Assembly (NCBI GenBank): GCA_022766245.1
Contig: JALEPL010000007.1
Coordinates: forward strand, 53,335-117,334
Length of the DNA stretch: 64,000 nucleotides
Direction of reading: 5' to 3'
From: Lachnospiraceae bacterium
GTDB lineage: Bacteria; Bacillota; Clostridia; Lachnospirales; Lachnospiraceae
Both the position numbers and the translations under genes were made by a program. The notes under the pieces are model-generated. The model saw only the letters and a list, made by a program, of their open reading frames with translations. It ran no database searches and was not told where the DNA came from. Positions 26,456-35,887 of this stretch are shown here, piece by piece (the first letter of the stretch is position 1; every line of letters starts with the position of its first letter).

Positions 26456-28738
26456 ATGAAACTGTATGAAGGCGGCGCATATCTGGTAAATGGTAACCAG
26501 ATTGTAGCAGACACAGCAGAGGCTGCAGAGGCCATTAAGAGCATGACCGGTCAGGAAGTGACCAAGGAGCAGGCAGCAGCCAATACCATTGCCTATGGAA
26601 TTTTGCGGGATCATAACACATCCGGTAACATGGAGAAGCTGAAGATCAAGTTTGACAAGCTTACCTCCCATGATATCACCTACGTAGGAATCATCCAGAC
26701 AGCAAGAGCATCCGGATTAGAGAAGTTCCCGATTCCTTATGTACTGACCAACTGTCACAACAGTCTTTGCGCAGTGGGCGGTACCATCAACGAGGATGAC
26801 CACATGTTTGGTCTTACCTGTGCGAAAAAGTACGGCGGAATCTATGTTCCTCCTCATCAGGCAGTGATTCATCAGTTCGCAAGAGAGATGTTAGCAGGTG
26901 GCGGCAAGATGATCCTTGGTTCTGATTCCCATACCCGCTATGGTGCACTGGGAACCATGGCTATGGGCGAGGGTGGTCCGGAGCTGGTAAAACAGCTTTT
27001 GGAGCAGACTTATGATATCAATATGCCGGGCGTGGTTGGTATTTATCTGACCGGAGCACCGATTAAGGGCGTGGGTCCCCAGGATATCGCACTGGCTATT
27101 ATCGGAGAGGTGTTCGCAAACGGCTATGTAAAGAATAAAGTAATGGAGTTTGTAGGACCCGGTGTGGCAAACTTAAGCGTAGATTATCGTATTGGTGTGG
27201 ACGTTATGACCACAGAGACCACCTGCCTGTCTTCTATCTGGCAGACAGATGAGAAGGTGAAGGAGTTCTATGATATCCATGGCAGAGTGGAGGAGTACAA
27301 GGAGTTAAATCCTGGTCAGGTGACCTACTATGACGGCATGATTGAGATTGATTTGAGTACCATCCGTCCCATGATTGCTATGCCTACACACCCCAGCTAT
27401 ACTTACACCATCGATGAGGTAAATGCAAACCTTATGGATATTCTCGATGAGTGCGAAAAGCGTGCAAAGGTCAGCTTCAATGGTGCAGAGCTGAATCTGA
27501 AGAAAAAGGTTCGTGACGGCAAACTGTATGTGGATCAGGGTATCATCGCAGGCTGTGCCGGCGGCGGATTTGAAAATATCTGTGATGCGGCTGATATTTT
27601 AGCCGGAGCCAGTATCGGACCGGATGAGTTTACCTTAAGCGTATATCCGGCAAGTACACCGATTTACATGGAATTGGTGAAAAACGGAGCAGTGGCTAAG
27701 CTCATGGAGACAGGTGCAATTGTTAAGACTGCATTCTGTGGACCTTGCTTCGGTGCAGGCGATACTCCTTCCAACAATGCATTCTCCATCCGTCACTCCA
27801 CCAGAAACTTCCCCAACAGAGAGGGATCTAAGATTCAGAGCGGACAGATTGCAACGGTAGCATTGATGGATGCCCGTTCTATCGCGGCAACTGCAGCAAA
27901 CAAGGGATTCCTTACTGCGGCTACAGACATGGATGTAAACTTCAGCAAGCCGAAGTATTTCTTTGATAAGACCATTTACGAAAACCGTGTATTTGATAGC
28001 CACGGTGTGGCAGATCCTTCTGTGGAGATTCAGTTTGGCCCCAATATCAAGGATTGGCCGAAGATGGTAGCATTGACAGAGAATCTGCTTCTGAAAGTGG
28101 TGTCTGAGATTCATGATCCGGTAACCACCACCGATGAGCTGATTCCTTCCGGTGAGACTTCTTCTTACCGTTCTAATCCTCTGGGGTTGGCAGAGTTCAC
28201 TCTTTCCAGAAAGGATCCGGAGTATGTGGGACGTGCCAAGGAAGTACAGAAGGCAGAGAAGGCCAGAGAGGAGGGTGCAGAGCCCTATGCAGTGCTTCCG
28301 GAGTTGAAGCCGGTAGTAGAGGCGCTGGGAAGTAAGTTCCAGGGATTAAACGAGGAGAATACCGGAATCGGAAGTACTATTTTTGCAGTGAAGCCCGGTG
28401 ACGGTTCTGCCCGTGAGCAGGCTGCTTCCTGCCAGAAGGTTTTGGGCGGCTGGGCAAATATTGCCAACGAGTATGCCACCAAGAGATATCGTTCTAACTT
28501 GATCAATTGGGGTATGCTTCCTTTCATCATTCCTGCGGGAGAGCTTCCTTTTGCAAACGGAGATTACATTTTTGTGCCCGGTATCCGCAAGGCTGTGGAG
28601 GAGAAGGCGGCAGAGGTGAAGGCTTATGCTGTAAAGGGACAGGAGCTGGTAGAATTCACCATGACATTAGGTGATTTAACAAACGAAGAGCGTGAGATTA
28701 TCCTGAAGGGATGTCTCATAAATTATAACCGTAAATAA
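26456..28738 (+). CDS. Aconitase-family hydratase (YbhJ-like)
   Basis: This 760-residue protein of the aconitase superfamily shows [34 protein letters not shown] (first cluster cysteine) and [16 protein letters not shown] (second and third cysteines), so a [4Fe-4S] cluster can be bound. The C-terminal swivel domain includes [13 protein letters not shown]. The overall layout is closer to the hydratase group around Escherichia coli YbhJ than to AcnA/AcnB or LeuC. It may interconvert citrate and isocitrate, but the substrate is not proved. It is a single-gene unit with its own promoter. Confidence 0.85.
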   Translation: MKLYEGGAYLVNGNQIVADTAEAAEAIKSMTGQEVTKEQAAANTIAYGILRDHNTSGNMEKLKIKFDKLTSHDITYVGIIQTARASGLEKFPIPYVLTNCHNSLCAVGGTINEDDHMFGLTCAKKYGGIYVPPHQAVIHQFAREMLAGGGKMILGSDSHTRYGALGTMAMGEGGPELVKQLLEQTYDINMPGVVGIYLTGAPIKGVGPQDIALAIIGEVFANGYVKNKVMEFVGPGVANLSVDYRIGVDVMTTETTCLSSIWQTDEKVKEFYDIHGRVEEYKELNPGQVTYYDGMIEIDLSTIRPMIAMPTHPSYTYTIDEVNANLMDILDECEKRAKVSFNGAELNLKKKVRDGKLYVDQGIIAGCAGGGFENICDAADILAGASIGPDEFTLSVYPASTPIYMELVKNGAVAKLMETGAIVKTAFCGPCFGAGDTPSNNAFSIRHSTRNFPNREGSKIQSGQIATVALMDARSIAATAANKGFLTAATDMDVNFSKPKYFFDKTIYENRVFDSHGVADPSVEIQFGPNIKDWPKMVALTENLLLKVVSEIHDPVTTTDELIPSGETSSYRSNPLGLAEFTLSRKDPEYVGRAKEVQKAEKAREEGAEPYAVLPELKPVVEALGSKFQGLNEENTGIGSTIFAVKPGDGSAREQAASCQKVLGGWANIANEYATKRYRSNLINWGMLPFIIPAGELPFANGDYIFVPGIRKAVEEKAAEVKAYAVKGQELVEFTMTLGDLTNEEREIILKGCLINYNRK

Positions 28739-28763
28739 GCATGTCTAAAACATGAGAAGCAGG

Positions 28764-28794
28764 GAACCAACATGACCAAAATTCGTGTTGGTTC
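28764..28794 (+). terminator. Hairpin after the hydratase gene, weak terminator
   Basis: GAACCAACA (28764-28772) pairs with TGTTGGTTC (28786-28794). There is no T run, so termination would be weak; it could simply stabilise the 3' end. Confidence 0.4.
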
Positions 28795-28836
28795 TTGCTG
28801 AATAGTAGCAAATAATTTTGAGAGAGGAGTTCACTC

Positions 28837-30210
28837 ATGGGAGACAGTCAGGAGACAACAAACAAAAAAGAAAGTGGCATAAAAAAATATTTTTCCATTG
28901 CGTTGGTAGTATTTCTCACGTTTTGTGCCTGTCTTGCTGTATTTATAGCTTTTTATCGTTATCAGGGAATGTTGGCAGCATTTGGCAATCTGATGCATGT
29001 GCTCCAGCCCATTATCATCGGACTGGTACTGGCGTATCTATTGAATCCGGTGATGATGTTTGTGGAAAAGGGTGTTTTAAAACTGCTGGACGGAAGGCTT
29101 GGCAGTCGCCGGAAGGAAAAGAAAGTTGCCCGGGTAATCGGAACCTTTGGTGCGGTGGTTTTCCTAGTTTTGATTATCGGGCTGCTGATTGAGATGATGT
29201 TGCCTCAGCTTATCGAGAGTATTTCCGGTATGCTGGTGACATTGCCATCCCAGGTGAACAGCTTCATTGACTGGATTAACGGTTATATCAAGTCGGACAA
29301 TTCGATGGCGGCGGACTTAGAGGAGATGCTGAGGAATGTGACCAATTATCTGAAGGAGTGGGCAGAGACTACACTCCTGCCGGATGTACAGAATTATATC
29401 ACTTCTGTTACCAGCGGTGTGTTCAGCTTTTTCAAGATGCTGTTAAATGCCATCATTGGCGTGATTATTTCCGTTTATGTCATGATGAGCAAAGAGAAGT
29501 TCGTGGGTCAGTCGAAAAAGGTGCTTTATGCGGTGTTTAAGCCATCCACAGCAAATACTATTATTGAGACTGCCCGGATGAGCCATAAGATTTTCGGCGG
29601 ATTCATAACCGGAAAGATTCTGGATTCGGCTATCATTGGTCTCCTGTGCTACATTGTACTGAGCATCATGCAGATGCCTTATACCTTATTGGTGTCAGCC
29701 ATTGTGGGTGTGACCAATATTATTCCATTCTTTGGACCATTTATCGGGGCGATTCCCAGTTTTATCATTATTGTACTGGCAAGCCCTATGCAGGGACTTT
29801 ATTTTCTGATTGCTGTGCTGATTTTGCAGCAGGTCGATGGAAATATTATCGGACCGAAGATTTTGGGAGACTCCACCGGCCTGACCTCTTTCTGGGTGGT
29901 ATTCGCCATTATGGTGGGCGGCGGACTGTTCGGTTTCATAGGAATGCTTCTGGGTGTGCCTACCTTTGCCGTGATTTATTATCTGGTGAAGAAAGCAGTG
30001 AACCACTGGCTGAGAAAACGTCATCTGTCTACGGAAACGGACGATTATATCTATCTGGATTCCGTGGATAAACACAATAACACCATGATTTACCCAAAGA
30101 AGGAAGAAATTACTGTCGAGCAGGAAGAAGCTGTGGCATCGGCGGAGGAGGCTGCGATGGAAACGAAGCCTGACAACCCGGAGAAACAGGAGAAGAATCC
30201 TCAGAAATAG
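28837..30210 (+). CDS. AI-2E family transporter (PF01594)
   Basis: The 457-residue membrane protein has about eight hydrophobic segments. These include IIIGLVLAYLLNPVM, IIGVIISVYVMMSKEKF, GFITGKILDSAIIGLLCYI, GVTNIIPFFGPFIGAIPSFI and PKILGDSTGLTSFWVVFAIM, which are typical of the PF01594 permeases. Members have been linked to autoinducer-2 export (TqsA) or Na+/H+ exchange; substrate here is unknown. The last 60 residues are a charged cytoplasmic tail rich in E, K and A. ATG 28837 follows GAGAGGAGTT. Confidence 0.9.
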   Translation: MGDSQETTNKKESGIKKYFSIALVVFLTFCACLAVFIAFYRYQGMLAAFGNLMHVLQPIIIGLVLAYLLNPVMMFVEKGVLKLLDGRLGSRRKEKKVARVIGTFGAVVFLVLIIGLLIEMMLPQLIESISGMLVTLPSQVNSFIDWINGYIKSDNSMAADLEEMLRNVTNYLKEWAETTLLPDVQNYITSVTSGVFSFFKMLLNAIIGVIISVYVMMSKEKFVGQSKKVLYAVFKPSTANTIIETARMSHKIFGGFITGKILDSAIIGLLCYIVLSIMQMPYTLLVSAIVGVTNIIPFFGPFIGAIPSFIIIVLASPMQGLYFLIAVLILQQVDGNIIGPKILGDSTGLTSFWVVFAIMVGGGLFGFIGMLLGVPTFAVIYYLVKKAVNHWLRKRHLSTETDDYIYLDSVDKHNNTMIYPKKEEITVEQEEAVASAEEAAMETKPDNPEKQEKNPQK

Positions 30211-30249
30211 AGATTTGCAGATTGGAAAATGCATTGAAAATTTTGTGTG

Positions 30250-30276
30250 CCCGGCATCGAAAGATGCCGGGTTTTT
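30250..30276 (+). terminator. Terminator of the AI-2E-family gene
   Basis: CCCGGCATC (30250-30258) pairs perfectly with GATGCCGGG (30263-30271) around a GAAA tetraloop, followed by TTTTT. Confidence 0.95.
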
Positions 30277-30279
30277 GCT

Positions 30280-30308
30280 TTGACAGACTATGTTGTGTAT
30301 GGTACACT
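30280..30308 (+). promoter_or_regulatory. Sigma-A promoter of the TPR/ATPase gene
   Basis: TTGACA at 30280-30285, 17 bases, TACACT at 30303-30308; it begins right after the preceding terminator. Confidence 0.75.
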
Positions 30309-30345
30309 AAAAAATAATGGCAGCATGGTATCGAGGTGACATATT

Positions 30346-32664
30346 TTGGATAAATATGAATACAAATTAAAATTAGATGAAATGAAAAATCTTGCGGCGG
30401 GAAAGCAGTTCGGACAGGCGGCAGCCGTGGCAGACAGTATCAACTGGCGTAAGGTTCGGAATGTAAATGCACTGATGAAGGCAGGGGAGGTATATGAGCA
30501 GGCAGAGCGTTACGAAGAGGCAAAGGATGTGCTTCTGATGGCCTATGACCGGTCTCCCATCGGACGGGTAATTATTTATCGTTTGGCAGAGCTCGCGATT
30601 AAGACTCAGGACTTTGAGGAAGCTCAGGAATATTATCAGGAGTTTGTGGAGATTGCACCGCATGATAGTTTAAGATATGTTTTGCGCTATGAGATGCAGA
30701 CGGCGCAGAATGCAGATATCAGTGAACTGATTCAGACATTGGAGGAGTTTAAGGAGCAGGAATACACGGAGCGCTGGGCTTACGAACTGGCATATCTGTA
30801 TCACAAGGCAGGCAGAAGCGACGATTGTATCAGTGCCTGTGACGAGTTGATTTTGTGGTTTGGTGATGGCACATTTGTGGAGAAGGCATTGGAATTAAAA
30901 ATGCTGTATCAGCCATTGACTAAGGTGCAGGAGGACAAGTACCGTCAGTTCAAGCAGCGTAAGGAAGGCATTACGGAGGTGAGGCCGGAGGACCTTCTGG
31001 ATTCCGGAGAAATCATTCCGGAGCCGGTGCAGATTCCTCAGGTAACTACGAATCCGGAGAAGTTTAATACCCAGAATCTGCAGGAGGAGCTGGCGCGCAG
31101 CATGCGCCAGATCATGGAGGCCACAGAAAAGGAAGAAGTAACCGACACCATGGAAGGAATCAAAAAGATGGTGGAGGAGATTCCTTATCTGCAGATTCCT
31201 CAGGAGGAGGAGCAGAGCGAGGATCGTTTTGCAGATATTCCTACCGATGAAGAAATCGATGGTTCTTTAAGAATTAATTTTCAGGAGATGCTGGCGGAGG
31301 ATTATGATGGGCAGATCAGCCTTATGGTGCCTGAGCGCAATGCACAGGAGAAACAGATTACCGGCCAGATGAGCATTGATGATATTCTGGAGGAGTGGGA
31401 GCGTACAAAGCGCGCAGCAGAGTTGGCACTTCAGGAGGCAGAACAGCAGAAGCTGGAGTCTGCAAAGGCCAAAGCATTGGCAGAGGCGGGAGATATTATG
31501 GAGCGTCTTGCCAGCGTGATTCCACAGTTAGATGCAGGGGTTACACCCAAAGAGTTGTTGGAAAAGGAGTATTTGAGCAAGCTTCCGGAGGAGGAAGCAG
31601 GACAGCTCATGGCAAATATGAACGATTTATTGCAGAAGCAGATTGATTCCATCAGTCAGGCAAATGCAGAGATTGATGAATTTATTGCACAGAAGAAGCA
31701 GGATGCCGCAGAGGCTGAGCCAGAGGTTCTCTTGGAGGAAGAGAATGCAGAACAGGAACCCCAGATGGAGCCGGAGGAGCCTCTCCCGGAGATATCTTTG
31801 CCGGAGGATCTGATGGAGGATCTGGCAAATCAGGGACAGCAATCGCAGGAGGAAGAGGAGCTCCCGGAAATTGCTATGCCGGATTACGAGGAAGAGGATG
31901 CGCCCACTACGAAGCTCAGTCCGGAGCAGAGAGCAATTTTTACTTATTTCGTCCCGGTAACAGGTATGGAACCACAGCTTTGCCGGGTATTAGATGCTAC
32001 CAGAGCACATTTTAGAAGACAGGAAAGCGCCGGTACAGGTAATATCCTGATTGTGGGAGATAGCGGAAGTGGTAAGACTGTGTTGGCAACATCGCTTGTG
32101 AAGGCGCTTCAAAAGGTGGGGAATCAGCCCAATAATCGGGTTGGAAAGATTGATGCAGCCGTATTGAACCAAAAGGATTTGCTCGCATTGTTAAAGAAGG
32201 TAGAGGGTGGATGCCTGATTATCGAGAAGGCAGGCAATCTCAACCGGGAAACAGCAGTAAAGCTTTCGCTGGCCTTGGAGAATGATTACAGTGGTCTCCT
32301 GGTCATCATGGAGGATACCAAAAAGGGTATAGCCAAAGCATTGGCCAGGGATGAGAGCTTAGCCAGAAAGTTTACAGAAAAGATTGAATTACCTATTTTC
32401 ACCAGTGATGAGCTGGTTTCCTTTGCCAAGTCGTATTCCAGAGAACTGGGATATACCATCGATGCCATGGCAGTTTTGGCACTGTATAATCGAATCAGTT
32501 CCATTCAGCGGCTGGAGCATCCGGTTACTTTGACAGAGGTGAAGGAGATTGTGGATGAGGCGATTGCCTGTGCAGGGAAGTTTAGTTTGAAACGTACATT
32601 GTTCTCAAAAAAGAAAGACGATGAGGACTATGTGATTTTGCGGGAGAAGGATTTTGAGGAGTAA
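30346..32664 (+). CDS. TPR protein with C-terminal P-loop ATPase domain
   Basis: In this 772-residue protein, residues 1 to about 210 contain TPR-like helical pairs (AGEVYEQAERYEEAKDVLLMAYDRSP, AYELAYLYHKAGRSDDCISACDELI). A long acidic, low-complexity and coiled-coil middle follows (about 230-530). The last 230 residues hold ILIVGDSGSGKTVLATSL (Walker A) and a weak Walker B-like GGCLIIEKAGN without the usual DE. A scaffold that senses partners through TPRs is likely; no specific pathway can be named. It starts with TTG after GAGGTGACATAT. No signal peptide. Confidence 0.75.
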   Translation: MDKYEYKLKLDEMKNLAAGKQFGQAAAVADSINWRKVRNVNALMKAGEVYEQAERYEEAKDVLLMAYDRSPIGRVIIYRLAELAIKTQDFEEAQEYYQEFVEIAPHDSLRYVLRYEMQTAQNADISELIQTLEEFKEQEYTERWAYELAYLYHKAGRSDDCISACDELILWFGDGTFVEKALELKMLYQPLTKVQEDKYRQFKQRKEGITEVRPEDLLDSGEIIPEPVQIPQVTTNPEKFNTQNLQEELARSMRQIMEATEKEEVTDTMEGIKKMVEEIPYLQIPQEEEQSEDRFADIPTDEEIDGSLRINFQEMLAEDYDGQISLMVPERNAQEKQITGQMSIDDILEEWERTKRAAELALQEAEQQKLESAKAKALAEAGDIMERLASVIPQLDAGVTPKELLEKEYLSKLPEEEAGQLMANMNDLLQKQIDSISQANAEIDEFIAQKKQDAAEAEPEVLLEEENAEQEPQMEPEEPLPEISLPEDLMEDLANQGQQSQEEEELPEIAMPDYEEEDAPTTKLSPEQRAIFTYFVPVTGMEPQLCRVLDATRAHFRRQESAGTGNILIVGDSGSGKTVLATSLVKALQKVGNQPNNRVGKIDAAVLNQKDLLALLKKVEGGCLIIEKAGNLNRETAVKLSLALENDYSGLLVIMEDTKKGIAKALARDESLARKFTEKIELPIFTSDELVSFAKSYSRELGYTIDAMAVLALYNRISSIQRLEHPVTLTEVKEIVDEAIACAGKFSLKRTLFSKKKDDEDYVILREKDFEE

Positions 32665-32677
32665 ATGAAAATAATGT

Positions 32678-32704
32678 GTAACTGTGAAGGTACTGAACAG
32701 ATAC
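32678..32704 (+). repeat. Palindromic intergenic element, long form (copy A)
   Basis: A 27-base element: GTAACTGT, then GAAGGTACTGA, then ACAGATAC. The arms CTGT/ACAG and GTA/TAC are complementary around a GTAC centre. It lies between the TPR gene and glgB, 61 bases before the glgB start. Confidence 0.7.
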
Positions 32705-32765
32705 AATAATGCGACTGTGAGAATAAGAAACAGTTGTTGAAATGAAAAAAAGGAAGGTGTTGCAA

Positions 32766-34667
32766 ATGGGAAATTTTACGGAACTGGATATGTATCTATT
32801 GGGACAGGGAACTCACTATGATATATACAAAAAGATGGGAGCACATCCCATGACCATCGAGGGGAAAAAAGGTGTTATGTTTGATGTGTGGGCACCCCAC
32901 GCATCGAGAGTGTGGGTAATTGGCTCATTTAATAACTGGGATGAAGGTACCTATGAGATGGAGCGCCTGGCACCCTATGAGATGGGTATTTATGAGTTGT
33001 TTATCCCGGAGATCTGCGAGGGTGACCTGTATAAGTTTTTGATTCAGACACCGGATGGAAGACGTCTTTACAAGGCAGATCCTTATGGTAATTATGCGGA
33101 GCTGCGACCGGGTAATGCTTCCCGTGTGTATGACATCAATAAGTTCCATTGGACCGATGAAAAGTGGCTGAAGGAGCGGGATGAGGCGGAGGACATTTAT
33201 GCGCGCCCTATGTCTATCTATGAAGTGCATCTTGGATCCTGGATGCGCCATCCGGGCAGAGAGGATGAAGGATTCTATACCTATCGGGAATTGGCAGATG
33301 CGCTGATTAAGTACGTAAAAGGAATGGGATATACCCATGTAGAGTTGATGGGAATCTCGGAATATCCTTTTGATGGCTCCTGGGGTTATCAGGTGACCGG
33401 GTATTATGCACCAACCTCCAGATATGGAACACCGGAGGACTTTGCATATCTGGTGGATCAGTTCCATAAGAATAACATCGGAGTTATTTTGGACTGGGTG
33501 CCGGCTCATTTTCCCAGAGATGCCCATGGCCTGGCAGATTTTGACGGACAGGCACTCTACGAGTATGCAGATCCCAGAATGGGCGAGCACCCGGATTGGG
33601 GAACGAAGATTTTTGACTATGGCAAAAATGAAGTGAAGAACTTCCTGATTGGAAGTGCATTGATGTGGATTGAGCATTACCACATAGATGGTTTGCGTGT
33701 GGATGCAGTGGCATCCATGCTGTATCTGGACTATGGAAAGCAGGATGGCCAGTGGTTGCCGAACCGCTATGGCGACAATAAAAATCTGGAGGCGATCGAG
33801 TTGTTCCGACATATTAATAGCTTGATTAGCCGTAGAAATCCTGGAGCTCTTATGATTGCTGAGGAGTCCACGGCATGGCCTTTGGTGACAGGAGATGCTG
33901 CAGATGGAGGCCTGGCGTTCGATTATAAGTGGAATATGGGCTGGATGCATGACTTCCTGGATTACATGAAGCTGGATCCTTATTTCAGAAAGCCGAATCA
34001 TAATAAGATGACGTTTGCAATGAGCTACAATACTTCCGAGCGATATATTCTGGTGTTGTCTCATGACGAGGTGGTACATCTGAAATGCTCTATGTGGAAC
34101 AAGATGCCGGGATATGAGGAGGAGAAGTTCCGTAATCTGAAGACAGCTTACACCTTTATGATGGGGCATCCGGGCAAGAAGCTTTTGTTCATGGGACAGG
34201 ATTTTGGACAGCTGAGAGAGTGGAGCGAGGAGAGAGAGTTAGACTGGTTCCTGCTTCAGGAGGATCCTCACAAGCAGCTGAATCTGTATGTGCGGGAGTT
34301 GTTACATATTTATCGTGAGTATCCCTGTATGTATGAGTTGGATTCCAGCTGGGATGGTTTCCAATGGATGAATGCAGACGACTGCGACAGAAGTACTTTC
34401 AGTTTTGTTCGTATGAGCAAGGATAAGAAGAAATCATTGTTGTTTGTATTCAACTTCACACCCATTGACCGTCCGGATTTCCGGGTGGGTGTGCCGAAAA
34501 AGGGAACATACCGCATGATATTGAGCAGCGATGAGGCTAGATTCGGAGGCCATAACACAGAGAAACTGCCATCATACCGAGCAGTGAAGAAGCAGTGTGA
34601 TAATCAGCAGTTTTCCATTGCATTCCCATTGCCGGGACTCAGTGCCGCAGTATTTCGTGTGCTGTAA
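32766..34667 (+). CDS. glgB: 1,4-alpha-glucan branching enzyme
   Basis: This 633-residue GH13 enzyme makes alpha-1,6 branches in glycogen. The N-terminal CBM48 (GVMFDVWAPHASRVWVIGSFNNWD) is followed by the GH13 barrel. Active-site signatures visible are GVILDWVPAHFPRD, DGLRVDAVASMLYLDY (nucleophile Asp in RVDAV), MIAEESTAWP (acid/base Glu) and LVLSHDEVVH. ATG 32766 is preferred over 32742 because AAGGAAGGTG precedes it. No other glycogen gene is adjacent, so it stands apart from a glgCDA operon. Confidence 0.95.
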   Translation: MGNFTELDMYLLGQGTHYDIYKKMGAHPMTIEGKKGVMFDVWAPHASRVWVIGSFNNWDEGTYEMERLAPYEMGIYELFIPEICEGDLYKFLIQTPDGRRLYKADPYGNYAELRPGNASRVYDINKFHWTDEKWLKERDEAEDIYARPMSIYEVHLGSWMRHPGREDEGFYTYRELADALIKYVKGMGYTHVELMGISEYPFDGSWGYQVTGYYAPTSRYGTPEDFAYLVDQFHKNNIGVILDWVPAHFPRDAHGLADFDGQALYEYADPRMGEHPDWGTKIFDYGKNEVKNFLIGSALMWIEHYHIDGLRVDAVASMLYLDYGKQDGQWLPNRYGDNKNLEAIELFRHINSLISRRNPGALMIAEESTAWPLVTGDAADGGLAFDYKWNMGWMHDFLDYMKLDPYFRKPNHNKMTFAMSYNTSERYILVLSHDEVVHLKCSMWNKMPGYEEEKFRNLKTAYTFMMGHPGKKLLFMGQDFGQLREWSEERELDWFLLQEDPHKQLNLYVRELLHIYREYPCMYELDSSWDGFQWMNADDCDRSTFSFVRMSKDKKKSLLFVFNFTPIDRPDFRVGVPKKGTYRMILSSDEARFGGHNTEKLPSYRAVKKQCDNQQFSIAFPLPGLSAAVFRVL

Positions 34668-34690
34668 TCGAGGATTATAGCTACTGAAAA

Positions 34691-34709
34691 GGTAACTGTT
34701 TAGAACAGG
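34691..34709 (+). repeat. Palindromic intergenic element, short form (copy G)
   Basis: GGTAACTGTTTAGAACAGG, closely similar to the copy at 47273; CTGTT and AACAG are complementary. It lies between glgB and its terminator. Confidence 0.6.
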
Positions 34710-34732
34710 CCGAATCACCTGAAAAGAATAAC

Positions 34733-34778
34733 AAAAACCAGATTCCTGTACGCCATGAGCAACAGGAATCTGGTTTTT
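34733..34778. terminator. Bidirectional terminator between glgB and mecA
   Basis: A 17-base-pair stem (34733-34749 with 34762-34778) starts with AAAAA on one side and ends in TTTTT on the other, serving both convergent genes. Confidence 0.93.
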
Positions 34779-34808
34779 TATGTTTTTGTTTGGTTGATAA
34801 TCGATGTC

Positions 34809-35591
34809 TTACAGTTCTGCCAGGACCTGTAAGGCGGAATCGGAAAGTATGGTGCGCAAATGCTCTTTGAAGAATGCTCCGGTGGCAGAGGTGTATTTCA
34901 GAGCTGCCGCATATTCAGAAAGAATATTGCACACTTTGTTGAACTCTTCCGGGCTGTGATGCCCCTTGCGAACCACCAGATAAAAATTGTTGCTGTCCGT
35001 GTCTTTATACAGGGAGTTCTCCTCGTGATAGAAGCCTCTTAATACCTGTGCCAAGGAGATAATCTGTTCCATATTGCGGAAGCAGAATAATCTTACCAAA
35101 TCTGAGGCAGGTGTTGTATCTGCAAGGGCTTTTGGATCTGGGGCAGCTGCGGCGGAGCCCATGGAAGCAGGGGATGCAGGAACTTCTTCCCGGGACTTAC
35201 CGGATGCCTGTCTGGCCCGGTCAAACAAATCCAGAATGTCATCTGCACTGCCGGGAAAATCGTCGGGTGATGATGATGAGAACTCCGGATATTCGTTTTC
35301 GTCCGGCTCGGAAAATTTGGAAAAGCGTGTATCCAGCTCTTCCGGGTATTCTACCTTGGTAATAATCAGTAATATGGTATCCGGTGATAAAGGCACAGCC
35401 TCGATCATCAGCGGAAGGTCATTTGCTTCAAACCCAAATTCATAATTGGCCTGCTGCATCATATCCCGAAACAGGGACTTGGCTTTTTCAGAACCATAAG
35501 CCAGTTCGCTGAGCTTCAGATGGCGGTCAGCTAAATCTTCTCTTGTAAGAGTGCAGCGGATCTGGTTCTCATTAATTTTTTCAATTTTCAT
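34809..35591 (-). CDS. mecA: Adaptor protein MecA
   Basis: The 260-residue MecA homologue has an N-terminal substrate-binding domain starting MKIEKINENQIRCTLTREDLADR, a flexible acidic linker (about 110-170), and a C-terminal ClpC-binding domain (FCFRNMEQIISLAQVL, SNNFYLVVRKGHHSPEEF). MecA recruits target proteins to ClpC-ClpP for degradation. CAT 35589-35591 is the start, with AAGGATG in front; the longer frame lacks support and runs into the leader. A strong promoter and a palindromic element lie upstream. Confidence 0.92.
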   Translation of the reverse strand: MKIEKINENQIRCTLTREDLADRHLKLSELAYGSEKAKSLFRDMMQQANYEFGFEANDLPLMIEAVPLSPDTILLIITKVEYPEELDTRFSKFSEPDENEYPEFSSSSPDDFPGSADDILDLFDRARQASGKSREEVPASPASMGSAAAAPDPKALADTTPASDLVRLFCFRNMEQIISLAQVLRGFYHEENSLYKDTDSNNFYLVVRKGHHSPEEFNKVCNILSEYAAALKYTSATGAFFKEHLRTILSDSALQVLAEL

Positions 35592-35617
35592 AAAATCACA
35601 TCCTTTTAAGATTATCC

Positions 35618-35644
35618 GTAACCGTTCATTACCTTTACGGTTAC
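35618..35644 (-). repeat. Palindromic intergenic element with compensatory stem changes (copy D)
   Basis: GTAACCGT, then TCATTACCTTT, then ACGGTTAC. Compared with the other long copies the stem CTGT/ACAG has become CCGT/ACGG, so pairing is preserved. It sits in the mecA leader about 26 bases before the start codon, close to the ribosome binding site. Confidence 0.7.
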
Positions 35645-35723
35645 GATGCAAAAATACATAAAATTCGTCTTTGACGATGGGATTTTTGCATTCGAAAATT
35701 GGTAAACAAGAATTTACAACCAT

Positions 35724-35752
35724 ATTATAAGTGAATGGATATGGTTTGTAAA
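35724..35752 (-). promoter_or_regulatory. Sigma-A promoter of mecA
   Basis: Reading the minus strand: TTTACA (35752-35747), 17 bases, TATAAT (35729-35724). It implies a leader of about 125 bases. Confidence 0.85.
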
Positions 35753-35801
35753 CCCGAGAAAAACAATTAAAATTTTCTAAAAACTATTAAAAAACTATTT
35801 T

Positions 35802-35880
35802 TCGCTTGCAATACATATATATGCTGTGCTATATATGTATGCAAGAGATATCCATTGATTTCTCCCTCGCGGGAGGGAGT
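35802..35880. promoter_or_regulatory. Two hairpins in the leader of the kinase gene
   Basis: CTTGCA-ATACATATATA (from about 35802) pairs with TATATATGTAT-GCAAG (to about 35845), with one bulge. A second small hairpin, TCCC-TCGC-GGGA, follows within about 35866-35880 and overlaps the GGGAGGGAG ribosome binding site of the kinase gene. Their role is unknown; sequestering of the ribosome site is possible. Confidence 0.5.
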
Positions 35881-35887
35881 GATCTGA

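Noticed and set aside
32925..34169. Long minus-strand frame opposite glgB
   Set aside because: It is an antisense shadow: composition is Ile/His/Cys-rich and follows the codon pattern of glgB, with no ribosome site.
35802..35880. Hairpins before the kinase gene as a known riboswitch
   Set aside because: Stems are simple AT-rich or very short, and no conserved aptamer core is recognisable.
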